Below, piece by piece: positions 19,418 through 28,115 of a stretch of 64,000 bases of DNA. Positions within the stretch are counted from its first letter, which is position 1, and each line of letters starts with the position of its first letter. A program made the position numbers and the translations under genes. This DNA is from Planctomycetota bacterium (GTDB lineage Bacteria > Planctomycetota > Planctomycetia > Gemmatales > Gemmataceae). The stretch covers positions 62,001 to 126,000 of the forward strand of contig JAJXWW010000079.1 of assembly GCA_021781415.1 (NCBI GenBank). Reading direction: 5' to 3'. Below the pieces are notes generated by a model. It saw nothing but the letters and a program-made list of their open reading frames with translations. It was not told the origin of the DNA and searched no databases.

Positions 19418-19573
19418 GGTCGTCCGGGCACGGCATCGCCGGTTGTTTCGCGGGATGGCGGAACTCTGGTGCGGTTCCCTCTTGGCCCAGGCGATGGTTT
19501 TGGGGTACAATTTCCGTTTGACGTTGGGCGATGGATTGCCTCACTTCTCACCGATGACCGAAAGGATGTGGTC

Positions 19574-20866
19574 ATGCGCATTTGCCTCTTTGAAGATCGG
19601 AACGCCCTCGATCTGGAACCGTTGACCCTGACTCGCCCGGTGTTCGAGTTGCTGTGCGGCTTGACTTCGTTGGCAGCGAAACAGAGCAGTTACTTTGCGC
19701 TGGGCCCGCGCGGCGTTCTCATCCGTCCGCATTTGGCCGATCTCTATCGTCTTCACGCGCCAGAAGTATCCGTAAACGATCTCGATTGGGTCAAAAGTGG
19801 CCGCACCGTTCTGGTGAACGGCCGCTGGCTGCCGCCTTCCTTACCGCTGCCGAAAGAGATTCCAAACGAACCGTCGGTAGCCCTGGTCGAGAACGAAGTC
19901 GCCTACGCCGTTCTCGCGCCGGAGCATTTGGTCGATTGTACGCCACAAACGATCGACGATTGCCTGAACGGATGGAAAGCGATGCTGCCGCGCCGGCAGG
20001 CCGGCGGACGCATGATGCGCTACCTTTGGGAACTCGTTCACCACAACGGCGAACAGATTCGCGCCGATTGGCAAACGGCTCAACCGCACTGCGCGCCGGA
20101 ATCGAATCGAGTCGAGCGGCCAGGTTTGGCCGTCGTTGGCCCGCGCGATCGACTGTACATCCATCCCTCGGCACAGCTCGAACCCTCCATCGTTGCCGAC
20201 GTAACCCGTGGGCCGATTGTGGTGGAGCGAGAAGCCGTCGTGACCGCGTTCACGCGGATCGAGGGACCGTGCGTCATCGGCCCGCGCACGCGGATTCACG
20301 GCGCGAACATTCGCGGCGGCACGACGTTCGGCCCGGATTGTCGCATCGGTGGCGAGGTTGAGTGTTGCATCGTGCAAGGACACAGCAACAAGTATCACGA
20401 TGGCTTTCTCGGCCACGCCTACCTCGGCGAATGGGTCAATCTCGGCGCGGGTACGCACAACAGCGATCTCCGCAACGATTACGGCACGGTGACAATGACG
20501 GTCAATGGCCGCCGAGTGCTTACGGGGTTATCGAAAGTCGGCTGTTTTATCGGCGATCATACCAAAGCCGGACTCGGCACGCTGTTGAACACCGGAGCCA
20601 ACGTCGGCATTTTCTGCAATCTTTTGCCCGGCGGATTGCTGCCGAGATACATCCCGTCGTTCGCCAGCTGGTGGAAAGAGGTGCTAACGGATCGCGCCAG
20701 GATGCCGAGTTTATTAGACACGGCGGCCGAGGTCATGCGCCGGCGCGATGTCGCGTTCACGGAGACCCACGCGGAATTGTACCGCAACCTTTTCGAGCAG
20801 ACTGCCGCTGCACGCCGCCAAGCCGTGTGTGAGGCCGATCTGCGCTCCCTGCGTCGCAGCGCATGA
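19574..20866 (+). CDS. GlmU-like sugar nucleotidyltransferase/acyltransferase
   Basis: Protein of 430 residues of the alternative GlmU type known from Planctomycetes and Bacteroidetes. The N-terminal part (MRICLFEDRNALDLEPLTLTRP) lacks the classical LAAGxGTRM loop. It keeps the TRPVFELLCG region of the group. The C-terminal part is a left-handed beta-helix of hexapeptides (GPIVVEREAVV, IEGPCVIGPRTRI), then SNKYHDGFLGHAYLGEWVNLGAGT, typical of the acetyltransferase half. It probably supplies UDP-GlcNAc or a related sugar nucleotide. Start chosen at the ATG behind AAAGGAT. Confidence 0.8.
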   Translation: MRICLFEDRNALDLEPLTLTRPVFELLCGLTSLAAKQSSYFALGPRGVLIRPHLADLYRLHAPEVSVNDLDWVKSGRTVLVNGRWLPPSLPLPKEIPNEPSVALVENEVAYAVLAPEHLVDCTPQTIDDCLNGWKAMLPRRQAGGRMMRYLWELVHHNGEQIRADWQTAQPHCAPESNRVERPGLAVVGPRDRLYIHPSAQLEPSIVADVTRGPIVVEREAVVTAFTRIEGPCVIGPRTRIHGANIRGGTTFGPDCRIGGEVECCIVQGHSNKYHDGFLGHAYLGEWVNLGAGTHNSDLRNDYGTVTMTVNGRRVLTGLSKVGCFIGDHTKAGLGTLLNTGANVGIFCNLLPGGLLPRYIPSFASWWKEVLTDRARMPSLLDTAAEVMRRRDVAFTETHAELYRNLFEQTAAARRQAVCEADLRSLRRSA

Positions 20867-20919
20867 GGCCAAGTCGAGACGATCGAACCCGCGGCGCGAC
20901 TCGGAGACCATCCGCCAAG

Positions 20920-21018
20920 CCCCCCTCTCCCATGTACTCAGGGGTGAGGGGCGAGAATATGCGGAAAAATAACCCCCTCACCCCAACCCCTCTCCCCCTG
21001 AGAACAGGGGGAGAGGGG
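20920..21018. repeat. CCCTCTCCC hairpin cluster between convergent genes
   Basis: Two GC-rich inverted repeats in tandem. The second is a perfect 14-bp stem (CCCCTCTCCCCCTG, loop AGAA, complement) at 20987-21018. The first (CCCCCTCTCCC ... GGGGTGAGGGG) is imperfect. The cluster lies between convergent gene ends and lacks a U-tract. It is related in sequence to the hairpins near 3.47 kb and 59.9 kb. Confidence 0.6.
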
Positions 21019-21034
21019 CTTATCGGACGGATTC

Positions 21035-21331
21035 TCAAGCCGCTTTCGTTGCGAGGCATTCGTTCAATTGTTTGCGTGCGTTCCCAAACGCCTCCAGCCA
21101 ACTTCGCGTGGTATGGATCTCGCTCTCCAACATCGCGAACGCTTGCTCCGCTTCTCGTTCGGCGCGATCGAGATAGCCCTGCAAACGCAGCAGCCGTTCC
21201 TCGAAGGTTTTGATTGCCGCCGGATCGGTCCATTCCGGCGGCGGCACGATGGGCGGCTCCACGGCTCGCGCCAGCCAATCGTTGAGATGGTGTTCCATCA
21301 GGTCGAATAGTTCCACGGCTTCCGAGGTCAT
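21035..21331 (-). CDS. Hypothetical helical protein
   Basis: Unrecognised protein of 98 residues, predicted almost wholly alpha-helical and cytoplasmic, with no cysteine-rich, catalytic or membrane motif. It begins MTSEAVELFDLMEHHLNDW and has an amphipathic Glu/Arg-rich helix (ERLLRLQGYLDRAEREAEQAFAML). The ATG at 21331 is preferred because GGGGAGGAG stands just upstream. It lies between a convergent GlmU-like gene and rpe on the same strand, 91 bp downstream of rpe. Confidence 0.6.
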   Translation of the reverse strand: MTSEAVELFDLMEHHLNDWLARAVEPPIVPPPEWTDPAAIKTFEERLLRLQGYLDRAEREAEQAFAMLESEIHTTRSWLEAFGNARKQLNECLATKAA

Positions 21332-21422
21332 GCGCGCTCCTCCCCTTGGGCGAGTCACGATCTTACCCAAGGAGACGAAATCTGACAGCCTCAATTTTCG
21401 GAGGACGATCCGTTCGCCGAAG

Positions 21423-22106
21423 CTAGGACGGGACGATCGGAAGGCATGCGTTTCGCAGTCGATTCATGGCGCTGGCGATGCCGTCGGCGGCTCCGAAGAT
21501 GGCCGAGCCAGACACCAACACATTCGCTCCCGCGGCGACCGCGCTCGGCGCGGTTTCAGCGTCGATACCTCCGTCCACCTCTAACTCGATCGTTCGCTTC
21601 GATTGCTCGATGGCTCGGCGAATGCGGCCGATTTTGTCGAGGGTGCTGGCAATAAACTTCTGCCCGCCAAATCCAGGATTCACGGTCATCACCAGAACGA
21701 GATCGACATCGCACAAGATCTCGTCGATGGCCGAGGACGGCGTGGCGGGATTGAGGACGACGCCGGCTTTCTTCCCCAACGCCTTGATATGTTGCACCGT
21801 GCGATGCAGATTGACTCCGCCCTCGACGTGGACCAAAAGCGAATCGGCACCCGCTTCGGCAAAGGCGTCGAGGTAACGCATCGGCTGCTCGATCATCAAA
21901 TGCACTTCCAGTGGCACATGCACCACTGGGCGCAGCGCCTTAACCACCAGCGGACCCATACTGATGTTCGGCACGAAATGGCCGTCCATCACATCGACGT
22001 GCAGGCGATCCGCCCCGGCCTGCACCGCTTGGGACACCTGATCGCCAAGATGCAGGAAGTCGGCGGCGAGGATGGATGGAGCGAGTTTAACGATAGAATC
22101 GGCCAT
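21423..22106 (-). CDS. rpe: Ribulose-phosphate 3-epimerase
   Basis: Interconverts ribulose-5-phosphate and xylulose-5-phosphate in the pentose phosphate pathway. TIM barrel of 227 residues with all family motifs: KLAPSILAADFLHLGDQV, the metal-binding HVDVMDGHFVPN, EVHLMIEQP, VMTVNPGFGGQKF and EVDGGIDAETA, ending with the phosphate-binding SGSAIFGA. The length is typical. It is divergent from the sulfate assimilation operon. Confidence 0.96.
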   Translation of the reverse strand: MADSIVKLAPSILAADFLHLGDQVSQAVQAGADRLHVDVMDGHFVPNISMGPLVVKALRPVVHVPLEVHLMIEQPMRYLDAFAEAGADSLLVHVEGGVNLHRTVQHIKALGKKAGVVLNPATPSSAIDEILCDVDLVLVMTVNPGFGGQKFIASTLDKIGRIRRAIEQSKRTIELEVDGGIDAETAPSAVAAGANVLVSGSAIFGAADGIASAMNRLRNACLPIVPS

Positions 22107-22175
22107 GTGCGAGTCTCCCGAACGAGTGGGCGAGTGGAATTTTATGGAAACGGCACTTCATTTTCGACTCCGCTC

Positions 22176-22208
22176 TTGCCGAAATGTTTATTAACCTGAT
22201 AAAGTTAG
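22176..22208 (+). promoter_or_regulatory. Putative cysH promoter with overlapping inverted repeat
   Basis: TTGCCG and GATAAA are 16 bp apart, 34 nt before the cysH start. Over the -10 lies an inverted repeat TTAAC-CTGATAAA-GTTAG, followed by GTTGTAAC. Such an AT-rich dyad is a plausible operator for the Rrf2-type regulator encoded in the same operon. Evidence is pattern only. Confidence 0.35.
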
Positions 22209-22241
22209 TTGTAACTGTTTCCAGCGGCGAAAGGGAGAACG

Positions 22242-22967
22242 ATGATCGTGTTGCAGTCGCAAGCCGAGGAAATCGCCGAGGCGAACGAACTTTTAGCCGA
22301 CGCGCCAGCGGAGACGATTCTGCGCTGGGCGGTGCGGACCTATCGTGAGAAACTCACGATGGCGACGGCTTTCGGAGCCGAGGGGTGTTGCATTCTCCAT
22401 CTCTTGGCCGAGATCGACCCGAACGTCCGCACGTTCAACCTCGACACGGGTTATCAGTTCGCCGAGACGCTGGAGTTGCGCGAACGCATCCGCGAACGCT
22501 ACGGCATTGAGGTCGAGTACATTCGTCCGGAATCGACGGTCGCGGAGTACGAAGCGGAGCATGGCGGACCCTTGTACAATATCCGTCCCGATCAATGTTG
22601 CCACGACCGGAAGATCTTGCCCCTGCGACAAGCGGTCGTCGGCTACGACGCCTGGATCAGCGCCATACGCCGCGATCAAACGAACCATCGCGCCGTCGCG
22701 GGAGTGGTGCAATGGGACGCCAAGTTCAACCTCGTGAAGATCAATCCGCTCTTAAACTGGACGCGCAAGGACGTTTGGAGTTTCATCCTCAAGAACGACA
22801 TTCCGTACAATCCGTTGCACGACCGAGGTTATCCCAGCATCGGTTGTTGGCCGTGTACCGCCTCGGTCGGCGAGGGAGAGGACGAGCGCGCCGGTCGCTG
22901 GGCGGGCAGCGGCAAAAAGGAGTGCGGGCTGCACGTCGTCGAAGTGGAAGACGGCGGAGGCATTTGA
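22242..22967 (+). CDS. cysH: Adenylyl-sulfate (APS) reductase, thioredoxin-type
   Basis: Reduces activated sulfate to sulfite in assimilation. 241 residues. Cys119-Cys120 in DQCCHDRKILPL and Cys202/Cys205 in GCWPCTAS form the CC...CxxC set that binds a 4Fe-4S cluster and marks the APS-specific enzymes rather than PAPS reductases. The catalytic ECGLH lies at residue 227-231. The adenylate loop TATAFGAEG is present. First gene of an operon with an Rrf2 regulator and ATP sulfurylase; no APS kinase is nearby, which agrees with direct APS use. The ribosome site is AAAGGGAG. Confidence 0.93.
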   Translation: MIVLQSQAEEIAEANELLADAPAETILRWAVRTYREKLTMATAFGAEGCCILHLLAEIDPNVRTFNLDTGYQFAETLELRERIRERYGIEVEYIRPESTVAEYEAEHGGPLYNIRPDQCCHDRKILPLRQAVVGYDAWISAIRRDQTNHRAVAGVVQWDAKFNLVKINPLLNWTRKDVWSFILKNDIPYNPLHDRGYPSIGCWPCTASVGEGEDERAGRWAGSGKKECGLHVVEVEDGGGI

Positions 22968-23026
22968 GATGTGCCGCGCCCCGAAAGGGAGCGAGGGGAC
23001 GAAGCGAAGCGAGACGAGGAGGAACC

Positions 23027-23461
23027 ATGCGTATTTCCGCCAAAGCCGAGTATGCCTGTGTGGCCATGCTGGAATTGGCGGCCCATCATGGAGATGCTCA
23101 ACCGTTGCCGATCAAGGCCATCGTCGAAGCTCAGAGGATACCTCCGTATTTCCTCGTCCAGATTCTCTTGCAGCTGAAGACGGCGCGCTTAGTCGCGAGT
23201 ACGCGCGGCGCGTCGGGGGGCTATCGACTGGCGCGCCCGCCGGAAGAGATCACCCTCTACGAAGTGATAAACGCCATCGACGAACGCTCGTCCGCGCCGC
23301 GCTCGGCACTCGACAAAGACGCGCATCGCCCGGCCGTCGGTGTCTTATTGGGGATTTGGCACGAGGTTCAGCTCGAGGAAGAACGCGCCCTGCGGCGCGT
23401 CACCTTGGTAGACCTCGTCCGCCGCATCCAGGAAGACCATGCTCTGTCGTATCAGATCTAG
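23027..23461 (+). CDS. Rrf2-family transcriptional regulator
   Basis: Winged-helix regulator of 144 residues, similar to CymR/IscR. It begins MRISAKAEYACVAMLELA and has the recognition-helix region IPPYFLVQILLQLKTARLVAS, then the wing TRGASGGYRLARPPEEITLYEV. The only Cys is in the first helix. The three-Cys cluster of IscR is absent, so it probably does not carry Fe-S and may sense a sulfur metabolite as CymR does. It sits between cysH and sat, implying control of sulfate assimilation. Start set by AGGAGG four bases before the ATG; the longer ORF upstream only shadows cysH. Confidence 0.87.
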   Translation: MRISAKAEYACVAMLELAAHHGDAQPLPIKAIVEAQRIPPYFLVQILLQLKTARLVASTRGASGGYRLARPPEEITLYEVINAIDERSSAPRSALDKDAHRPAVGVLLGIWHEVQLEEERALRRVTLVDLVRRIQEDHALSYQI

Positions 23462-23511
23462 CGGTCTATAAATACATCCGTGAAAGTTGATCGCTTTTAA
23501 GGAGTTTGAAG

Positions 23512-24771
23512 ATGTCCGAATTGCTTCCGCCGCACGGCGGATTGAAAGAACCCATCGATCGCAATGTACCCGCCGACGAAGCGGCGGATTTTCGCGCGGG
23601 GGCGGCCTCGCTGCCGCGCGTCTCGATCGGCGATGCCGACCTCTCGACCCTGTATCGTCTCGGCGACGGGGGTCTTAGTCCTCTGACCGGCCCCATGGAC
23701 CGCGAGACATTCGACCGCGTTCTCGACGAAGAGATAATTGTGCATGAAGGGAAGAAGTACGCCTGGACGATTCCACTGGCGTTTCCGGTGGACGAGTCTC
23801 AAGCGAAGACGTTGAAAGTCGGACAGACCGTCGCACTGGTGAATTCCCAGAACGAAATCGTTGGCTCGCTCGAAATCAGCGATATTTTCCCGTGGGATAA
23901 AGCCCGCTATGTCCGCGGCGTTTACGCCACCGAGCGTTTCGATCATCCCGGTGGCCGCATGACCGAGCGCGACCCGCGCTCTTACCTCGTCGGCGGCACG
24001 GTGCGCGTTCTGCCGCAACCGAAACATTCGGAGTACGGCCATTTCATCCTGTCGCCGCGCGAGACACGCGCTTTGTTCGCCCAACGCGGATGGAAGCGCG
24101 TCGTCGCCTTCCAAACGCGCAATCCCCTCCACCGCGCGCACGAGTATGCCCTGGTCGCCGGGCTGGAGCGATTGGTGCGCGAAGGGCATTTCGCCGGGGC
24201 GGTGTTGAATCCCTTGGTCGGTGAGACCAAGGGCGACGATGTGAATGCCGTCACGCGGATGCGCACCTACCGGGCGCTCGTCGAGAGCAAAGTGTTGGGC
24301 GAGGGGGACAAGGACGAGCAATTGTGGCAGTCGGCCGGTTGCGACATTACGGATCGCATTATGCTCTTGGGTCTGGACATCAAGATGTTTTACGGCGGGC
24401 CGAAAGAGGCGATCATGCACGCTATCTATCGGCAAAATTTCGGCTTTACCGACATCATCATCGGACGCAAGCATGCCGACGCCCCATACGAAGACGGCAA
24501 AGACATCTGGGACGGTCTCGCCGCTCAACGCAAGTTCGACGAGCTAAAGGGTGAGCTGCTCATCAAGCCGGTCAAGATTGGGTTCGCGGCCTACTATGAA
24601 GAACTGGGCCGCGTCGGATTGGTGGAGGAAAACGAACCGAAGGGATACAAGCAAGTCAACATCGCCGGCCGCATCCTCCGCGAGACGCTGCGCAAAGGCG
24701 AACTGCCCGATCCGCGCGTCATGCGGCCTTCGACGGCCCGCATTCTCATCGAAAGCATGAAGGGCGAATAG
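23512..24771 (+). CDS. sat: Sulfate adenylyltransferase (ATP sulfurylase)
   Basis: Activates sulfate with ATP to APS. Homo-oligomeric Sat type, 419 residues. It has the ATP-binding QTRNPLHRAHEY (the HxxH motif of this family) and GRKHADAPYED, plus LNPLVGETKGDDV. No C-terminal APS kinase domain is fused. The ATG at 23512 has AAGGAG seven bases upstream; the track start is a TTG two codons earlier. Last gene of the cysH-rrf2-sat operon, with a hairpin downstream. Confidence 0.95.
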   Translation: MSELLPPHGGLKEPIDRNVPADEAADFRAGAASLPRVSIGDADLSTLYRLGDGGLSPLTGPMDRETFDRVLDEEIIVHEGKKYAWTIPLAFPVDESQAKTLKVGQTVALVNSQNEIVGSLEISDIFPWDKARYVRGVYATERFDHPGGRMTERDPRSYLVGGTVRVLPQPKHSEYGHFILSPRETRALFAQRGWKRVVAFQTRNPLHRAHEYALVAGLERLVREGHFAGAVLNPLVGETKGDDVNAVTRMRTYRALVESKVLGEGDKDEQLWQSAGCDITDRIMLLGLDIKMFYGGPKEAIMHAIYRQNFGFTDIIIGRKHADAPYEDGKDIWDGLAAQRKFDELKGELLIKPVKIGFAAYYEELGRVGLVEENEPKGYKQVNIAGRILRETLRKGELPDPRVMRPSTARILIESMKGE

Positions 24772-24787
24772 CGGTCTTGCTCTAACG

Positions 24788-24833
24788 AATCGGACGGGTA
24801 GATCGAGCTTTCCTCGATCCACCCAGTCCGATT
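24788..24833 (+). terminator. Hairpin downstream of sat
   Basis: AATCGGACgGGTaGATCGAG pairs with CTCGATCcACCcaGTCCGATT around a 5-nt loop, 17 bp after the sat stop. The stem is long but there is no U-run of more than two. Probably a terminator for the sulfate operon. Confidence 0.5.
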
Positions 24834-24977
24834 CCTCATGCCGAGTCAAGCGAACGCCGTCTCTCCGCGCCGTGTACTTGTTACAGCACGGAAGAGATGC
24901 CCCCGATGCTCCGCCCTTCACCAGATAGCCGCCGAAGTCGAACAACGCCACGCTCGAAAACAGCAAGAGCTATTCGT

Positions 24978-26168
24978 TCACTTCGCGGCTGCGACGACTT
25001 TTTTCGCCGCCTCGGTTAGCCCGTTCGCCGTCGTGATGTTCTGACCGCTCTCCGCCAGCATTTTACGGCCTTGCTCGACGTTGGTTCCTTCCAGACGTAC
25101 TACCAGCGGGACATGAAAGCCGACTTCCTTGAACGCGGCCAGGATGGCTCCGGCAATGATGTCGCATTGCATGATGCCGCCGAATATGTTCACCAAAACG
25201 GCCTTGACGCGCGGATCACCCAAGAGAATGCGAAACGCCTCGGTCACTTGATCCTTGTTGGCACCGCCGCCGACATCGAGAAAGTTGGCCGGTTCGCCGC
25301 CGTGGTATTTGATGATGTCCATGGTGGACATGGCCAAACCCGCGCCGTTGACGAGGCAGCCGATGTTTCCCGTCAGGCTGATGAAGCTCAAGCCCGAACG
25401 ACCGGCGCGCAGCTCGGCGGGATCTTCTTCGGCCTCATCGCGCAGGGCGACGAGATCGGGGTGGCGGAACAGGGCGTTGTCGTCGAAGGTCATCTTGGCA
25501 TCGACGGCCAACACTTCGCCGTTGTCCATGACGGCCAACGGATTGATCTCGGCCAGGCTGCAATCCTTTTCGAGATACACCTTGGCCAACGCCGTCACCA
25601 GCGCCTCGGCCTGCGTCGCCTGTTCGCCGGTGAATCCCAGCGCGTAGGCCACGCGCCGCGCCTGAAACGGCTGGAGACCGAACTCCGGTTCGACGATGGT
25701 TTTGAGGATCTTCTCGGGGGTATGCGCGGCCACTTCTTCGATTTCGACGCCGCCTTCGGCGCAGGCCATCAGTACCGGAGCGCCGACCGCGCGATCGAGA
25801 ACCATGCCGACGTAGACTTCGCGGACGATCTTGGCGGACGCCTCGACGACGAGGAGTTTAGACACCTTCTGCCCCGCCTCGCCCGTCTGCTTCGTGACGA
25901 GCGGATAGCGGAGCATGACCTCGGCGATGCCGGCGATGTCGCCGCGTTTCATCACGAATTTGACGCCGCCAAAGTCTTTGCCGCTGCCTGCGAAATGCCC
26001 TTTGCCTCGTCCGCCGGCATGAATTTGCGCCTTGATGACGACGGGTCCGCCGCCGAGCGCATCGAACGCCTTCTCGGCTTCGGCCGACGTGGAGGCGACG
26101 ATGCCGCGCGGGATTTTGGCACCGGCTCGCGCCAGCAATTCTTTGGCCTGATATTCGTGAATCTTCAT
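24978..26168 (-). CDS. sucC: Succinyl-CoA ligase, beta subunit
   Basis: Beta subunit of succinyl-CoA synthetase in the TCA cycle; binds nucleotide and CoA-side phosphate. 396 residues with an ATP-grasp start (MKIHEYQAKELLARAG), the VIKAQIHAGGRGKG loop, LAEINPLAV, and the C-terminal NIFGGIMQCDIIA signature. The start has AAGGGC upstream; the longer ORF adds 13 non-family residues. The alpha subunit gene sucD, usually directly downstream, is absent: the downstream neighbour is the convergent sat gene. A good promoter lies upstream. Confidence 0.95.
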   Translation of the reverse strand: MKIHEYQAKELLARAGAKIPRGIVASTSAEAEKAFDALGGGPVVIKAQIHAGGRGKGHFAGSGKDFGGVKFVMKRGDIAGIAEVMLRYPLVTKQTGEAGQKVSKLLVVEASAKIVREVYVGMVLDRAVGAPVLMACAEGGVEIEEVAAHTPEKILKTIVEPEFGLQPFQARRVAYALGFTGEQATQAEALVTALAKVYLEKDCSLAEINPLAVMDNGEVLAVDAKMTFDDNALFRHPDLVALRDEAEEDPAELRAGRSGLSFISLTGNIGCLVNGAGLAMSTMDIIKYHGGEPANFLDVGGGANKDQVTEAFRILLGDPRVKAVLVNIFGGIMQCDIIAGAILAAFKEVGFHVPLVVRLEGTNVEQGRKMLAESGQNITTANGLTEAAKKVVAAAK

Positions 26169-26242
26169 GCAATAGCCCTTGCGATGGTCTTGATTTCGCA
26201 CCGGCATCGCGCCGATTGCGGGTTCGTGGGCACCACAATCCT

Positions 26243-26271
26243 GTTATAGCCGGACGATGCACTTGCGTCAG
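26243..26271 (-). promoter_or_regulatory. Putative sucC promoter
   Basis: On the minus strand CTGACG is separated by exactly 17 bp from TATAAC, giving a short leader of about 70 nt before sucC. The rest of the 396-bp gap between sucC and the next gene shows no other convincing feature. Confidence 0.5.
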
Positions 26272-26564
26272 GGGAATCGACGCGATCGCATCGACTCGCA
26301 AAGGAGGCGCGACGGCCAAACACGGCTCAAACGAAAAGGGTTCTCTCGCTTGAATTCGACGCCGTCGCTTCGCCAAACTCGGAAGGCCGCAAGATCTGCC
26401 GCGTGCGGAGAATCGCGCGGTCTTGGCGGCATTCGACACACAATCTTTTAGGAGCCGTGCGACTTTTCTTATAGATCGGTCGATGATTGCTTCACCGGAA
26501 TGCGAACTCGCTTTCTCTATTCTTGCTGGACGAGTGCGGATCGATTGGCACAAGGCGGATATCC

Positions 26565-26858
26565 ATGATGCGGTTTTTGCTCGCGTACAACGCCGAAGAT
26601 ACGAAGGAACCCTGTAGCTTGTGCGGTCGCCCCGCATCGACCGCGGGCGGGGTCCGGCTCGTTCGCGCCGACAACACGGCCTCGGTATGCCAGGAGTGCG
26701 GAGGCAAGCAGGCTCCCGAATTGGTTGCCTTGGCCAATCTCGCCGGCGCGGCCACGCGCATCGGTCGCATCCATCGCCACTCCGTATTTCCCCCGCTCAC
26801 CGCGCTCCTCGATCTCGCCAACGCCGCCGAAAAGTATGCCCATACTTCCTCTCCGTGA
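26565..26858 (+). CDS. Small protein with two CxxC pairs (zinc ribbon)
   Basis: Unrecognised protein of about 97 residues. Two cysteine pairs (EPCSLCGRP and VCQECGGK) spaced about 27 residues apart suggest a small treble-clef or zinc-ribbon. The C-terminal half is hydrophobic-helical (APELVALANLAGAATRIGRI) without a clear membrane segment. Either of two adjacent ATGs may be used, with AAGGCGG six bases upstream. It lies 79 bp before an M20 peptidase on the same strand. Confidence 0.55.
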   Translation: MMRFLLAYNAEDTKEPCSLCGRPASTAGGVRLVRADNTASVCQECGGKQAPELVALANLAGAATRIGRIHRHSVFPPLTALLDLANAAEKYAHTSSP

Positions 26859-26937
26859 GACGCTACCGGGGTGACAAGGTGAACGGAATTCCTATCCTCA
26901 CTCTGTCCATTGTCACCTTGTCTACTTCGGGTGAGTC

Positions 26938-28098
26938 ATGCACGAAACAGCGCGGCTATTGAAAGATCTCGTCGCTCTCCCAAGTGTCAATCCGATGGGT
27001 CGAGCGCTGGTGGGAGAGGATTTCTACGAATATCGCGTTACCGAGTATCTCGAAGCCTTCTTCCGCTCGTTGGGCGTGGCTTTTGAACGTCAGTCGATCG
27101 CTGCCCGCCGCCAAAACATTATCGCTTGGACCGATGCGCCGACTTCCGCGCCGACCTTGATTTTCGAGGCCCATCAAGACACGGTTCCGGTCGACAACAT
27201 GACGATCGATCCGTTCGCGGCTCGCATCGAGCATGGCCGCCTCCACGGTCGTGGGGCGTGCGACATCAAAGGGGGAATGGCGGCCATGCTCGCCGCTTTC
27301 GCCCGCTTGGTCCGAGAAAAGCCGAGCAACGCGGCTCGCGTCGTCATGGCCTGCACCGTCGATGAAGAGTTCACTTTTTTGGGCGTGCAGCGTCTGGTAG
27401 AGAGCAACCCGCGCGAGCGCTTTCCGAATCTCATGGGCGCAATCGTTGCCGAACCGACGCAGTTGCACATCGTCGATAGCCACAAGGGGGCGGTGCGCTG
27501 GGATCTGACGACTTCCGGCACATCCTGCCACAGTTCGCGACCGGAACGAGGCATCAACGCCATCTACCGCATGGCCGTGTTATTGCCGCTCATCGAACGC
27601 TATGCCGAGGAATTGCGCACGGGTCGCTCCGATCCACGGTTGGGATCGGCAACCCTGAGTGTGGGCCGAATCGAGGGCGGCGTCAGCGTCAACACCGTGC
27701 CGGATCGCTGTCGCATTGAGATCGACCGGCGATTGCTTCCCGGCGAGAAGTCGGTTGCCGCCCTCGAACATTTGCACGAGTATTTGCGCGCTCGGGTCGA
27801 TCCCTCGCTCGCGTTCTCCTTTTCCGCGCCGTGGTTGTCCGCTCCCGCCTTGAGCGCGGACGGTTCGGAGGCTCTCGTAGCCCGCCTCGGATCGGCCATC
27901 GACAGCGTCGTGGGGAAGCATGAAGTGCAAGCCGTTCCCTATGGAACCGATGCGGCACCGCTCGCCGAATCCGGCATCCCCTCCGTCGTGTTCGGACCCG
28001 GCGACATCGCACTCGCCCACACCTGCGACGAATGGGTTCCGCTCGACGAAGTCGAACGAGCCAGCGAGATTCTTTATCGCTTGGTCTGCGCAGAATAA
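26938..28098 (+). CDS. M20-family peptidase/deacylase
   Basis: Zinc-dependent amidohydrolase of the ArgE/DapE/ACY1 group, 386 residues, cytoplasmic. Metal ligands are visible in FEAHQDTVP, GRGACDIKGGMAAML and CTVDEEFTF (catalytic Glu), then VAEPTQL and a late His in IALAHTCDEWVP. A dimerisation domain (about 185-295) with TSGTSCHSSRPERGINAI interrupts the catalytic domain as usual. The substrate is uncertain: succinyl-diaminopimelate or acetylornithine are candidates, but no biosynthetic genes are linked. Confidence 0.88.
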   Translation: MHETARLLKDLVALPSVNPMGRALVGEDFYEYRVTEYLEAFFRSLGVAFERQSIAARRQNIIAWTDAPTSAPTLIFEAHQDTVPVDNMTIDPFAARIEHGRLHGRGACDIKGGMAAMLAAFARLVREKPSNAARVVMACTVDEEFTFLGVQRLVESNPRERFPNLMGAIVAEPTQLHIVDSHKGAVRWDLTTSGTSCHSSRPERGINAIYRMAVLLPLIERYAEELRTGRSDPRLGSATLSVGRIEGGVSVNTVPDRCRIEIDRRLLPGEKSVAALEHLHEYLRARVDPSLAFSFSAPWLSAPALSADGSEALVARLGSAIDSVVGKHEVQAVPYGTDAAPLAESGIPSVVFGPGDIALAHTCDEWVPLDEVERASEILYRLVCAE

Positions 28099-28115
28099 AT
28101 GGAGGGCGATAGGGT

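Noticed and set aside
24838-25044. 68-aa ORF between sat and sucC
   Set aside because: No ribosome site; overlaps the sucC 3' end and shows no family.
25071-26249. Antisense ORF of 392 aa opposite sucC
   Set aside because: Shadow of sucC with no motif or ribosome site.
26208-26560. Possible small genes in the gap upstream of the zinc-ribbon gene
   Set aside because: Frames present have no ribosome site and look like random GC-rich sequence; only a sucC promoter is credible.
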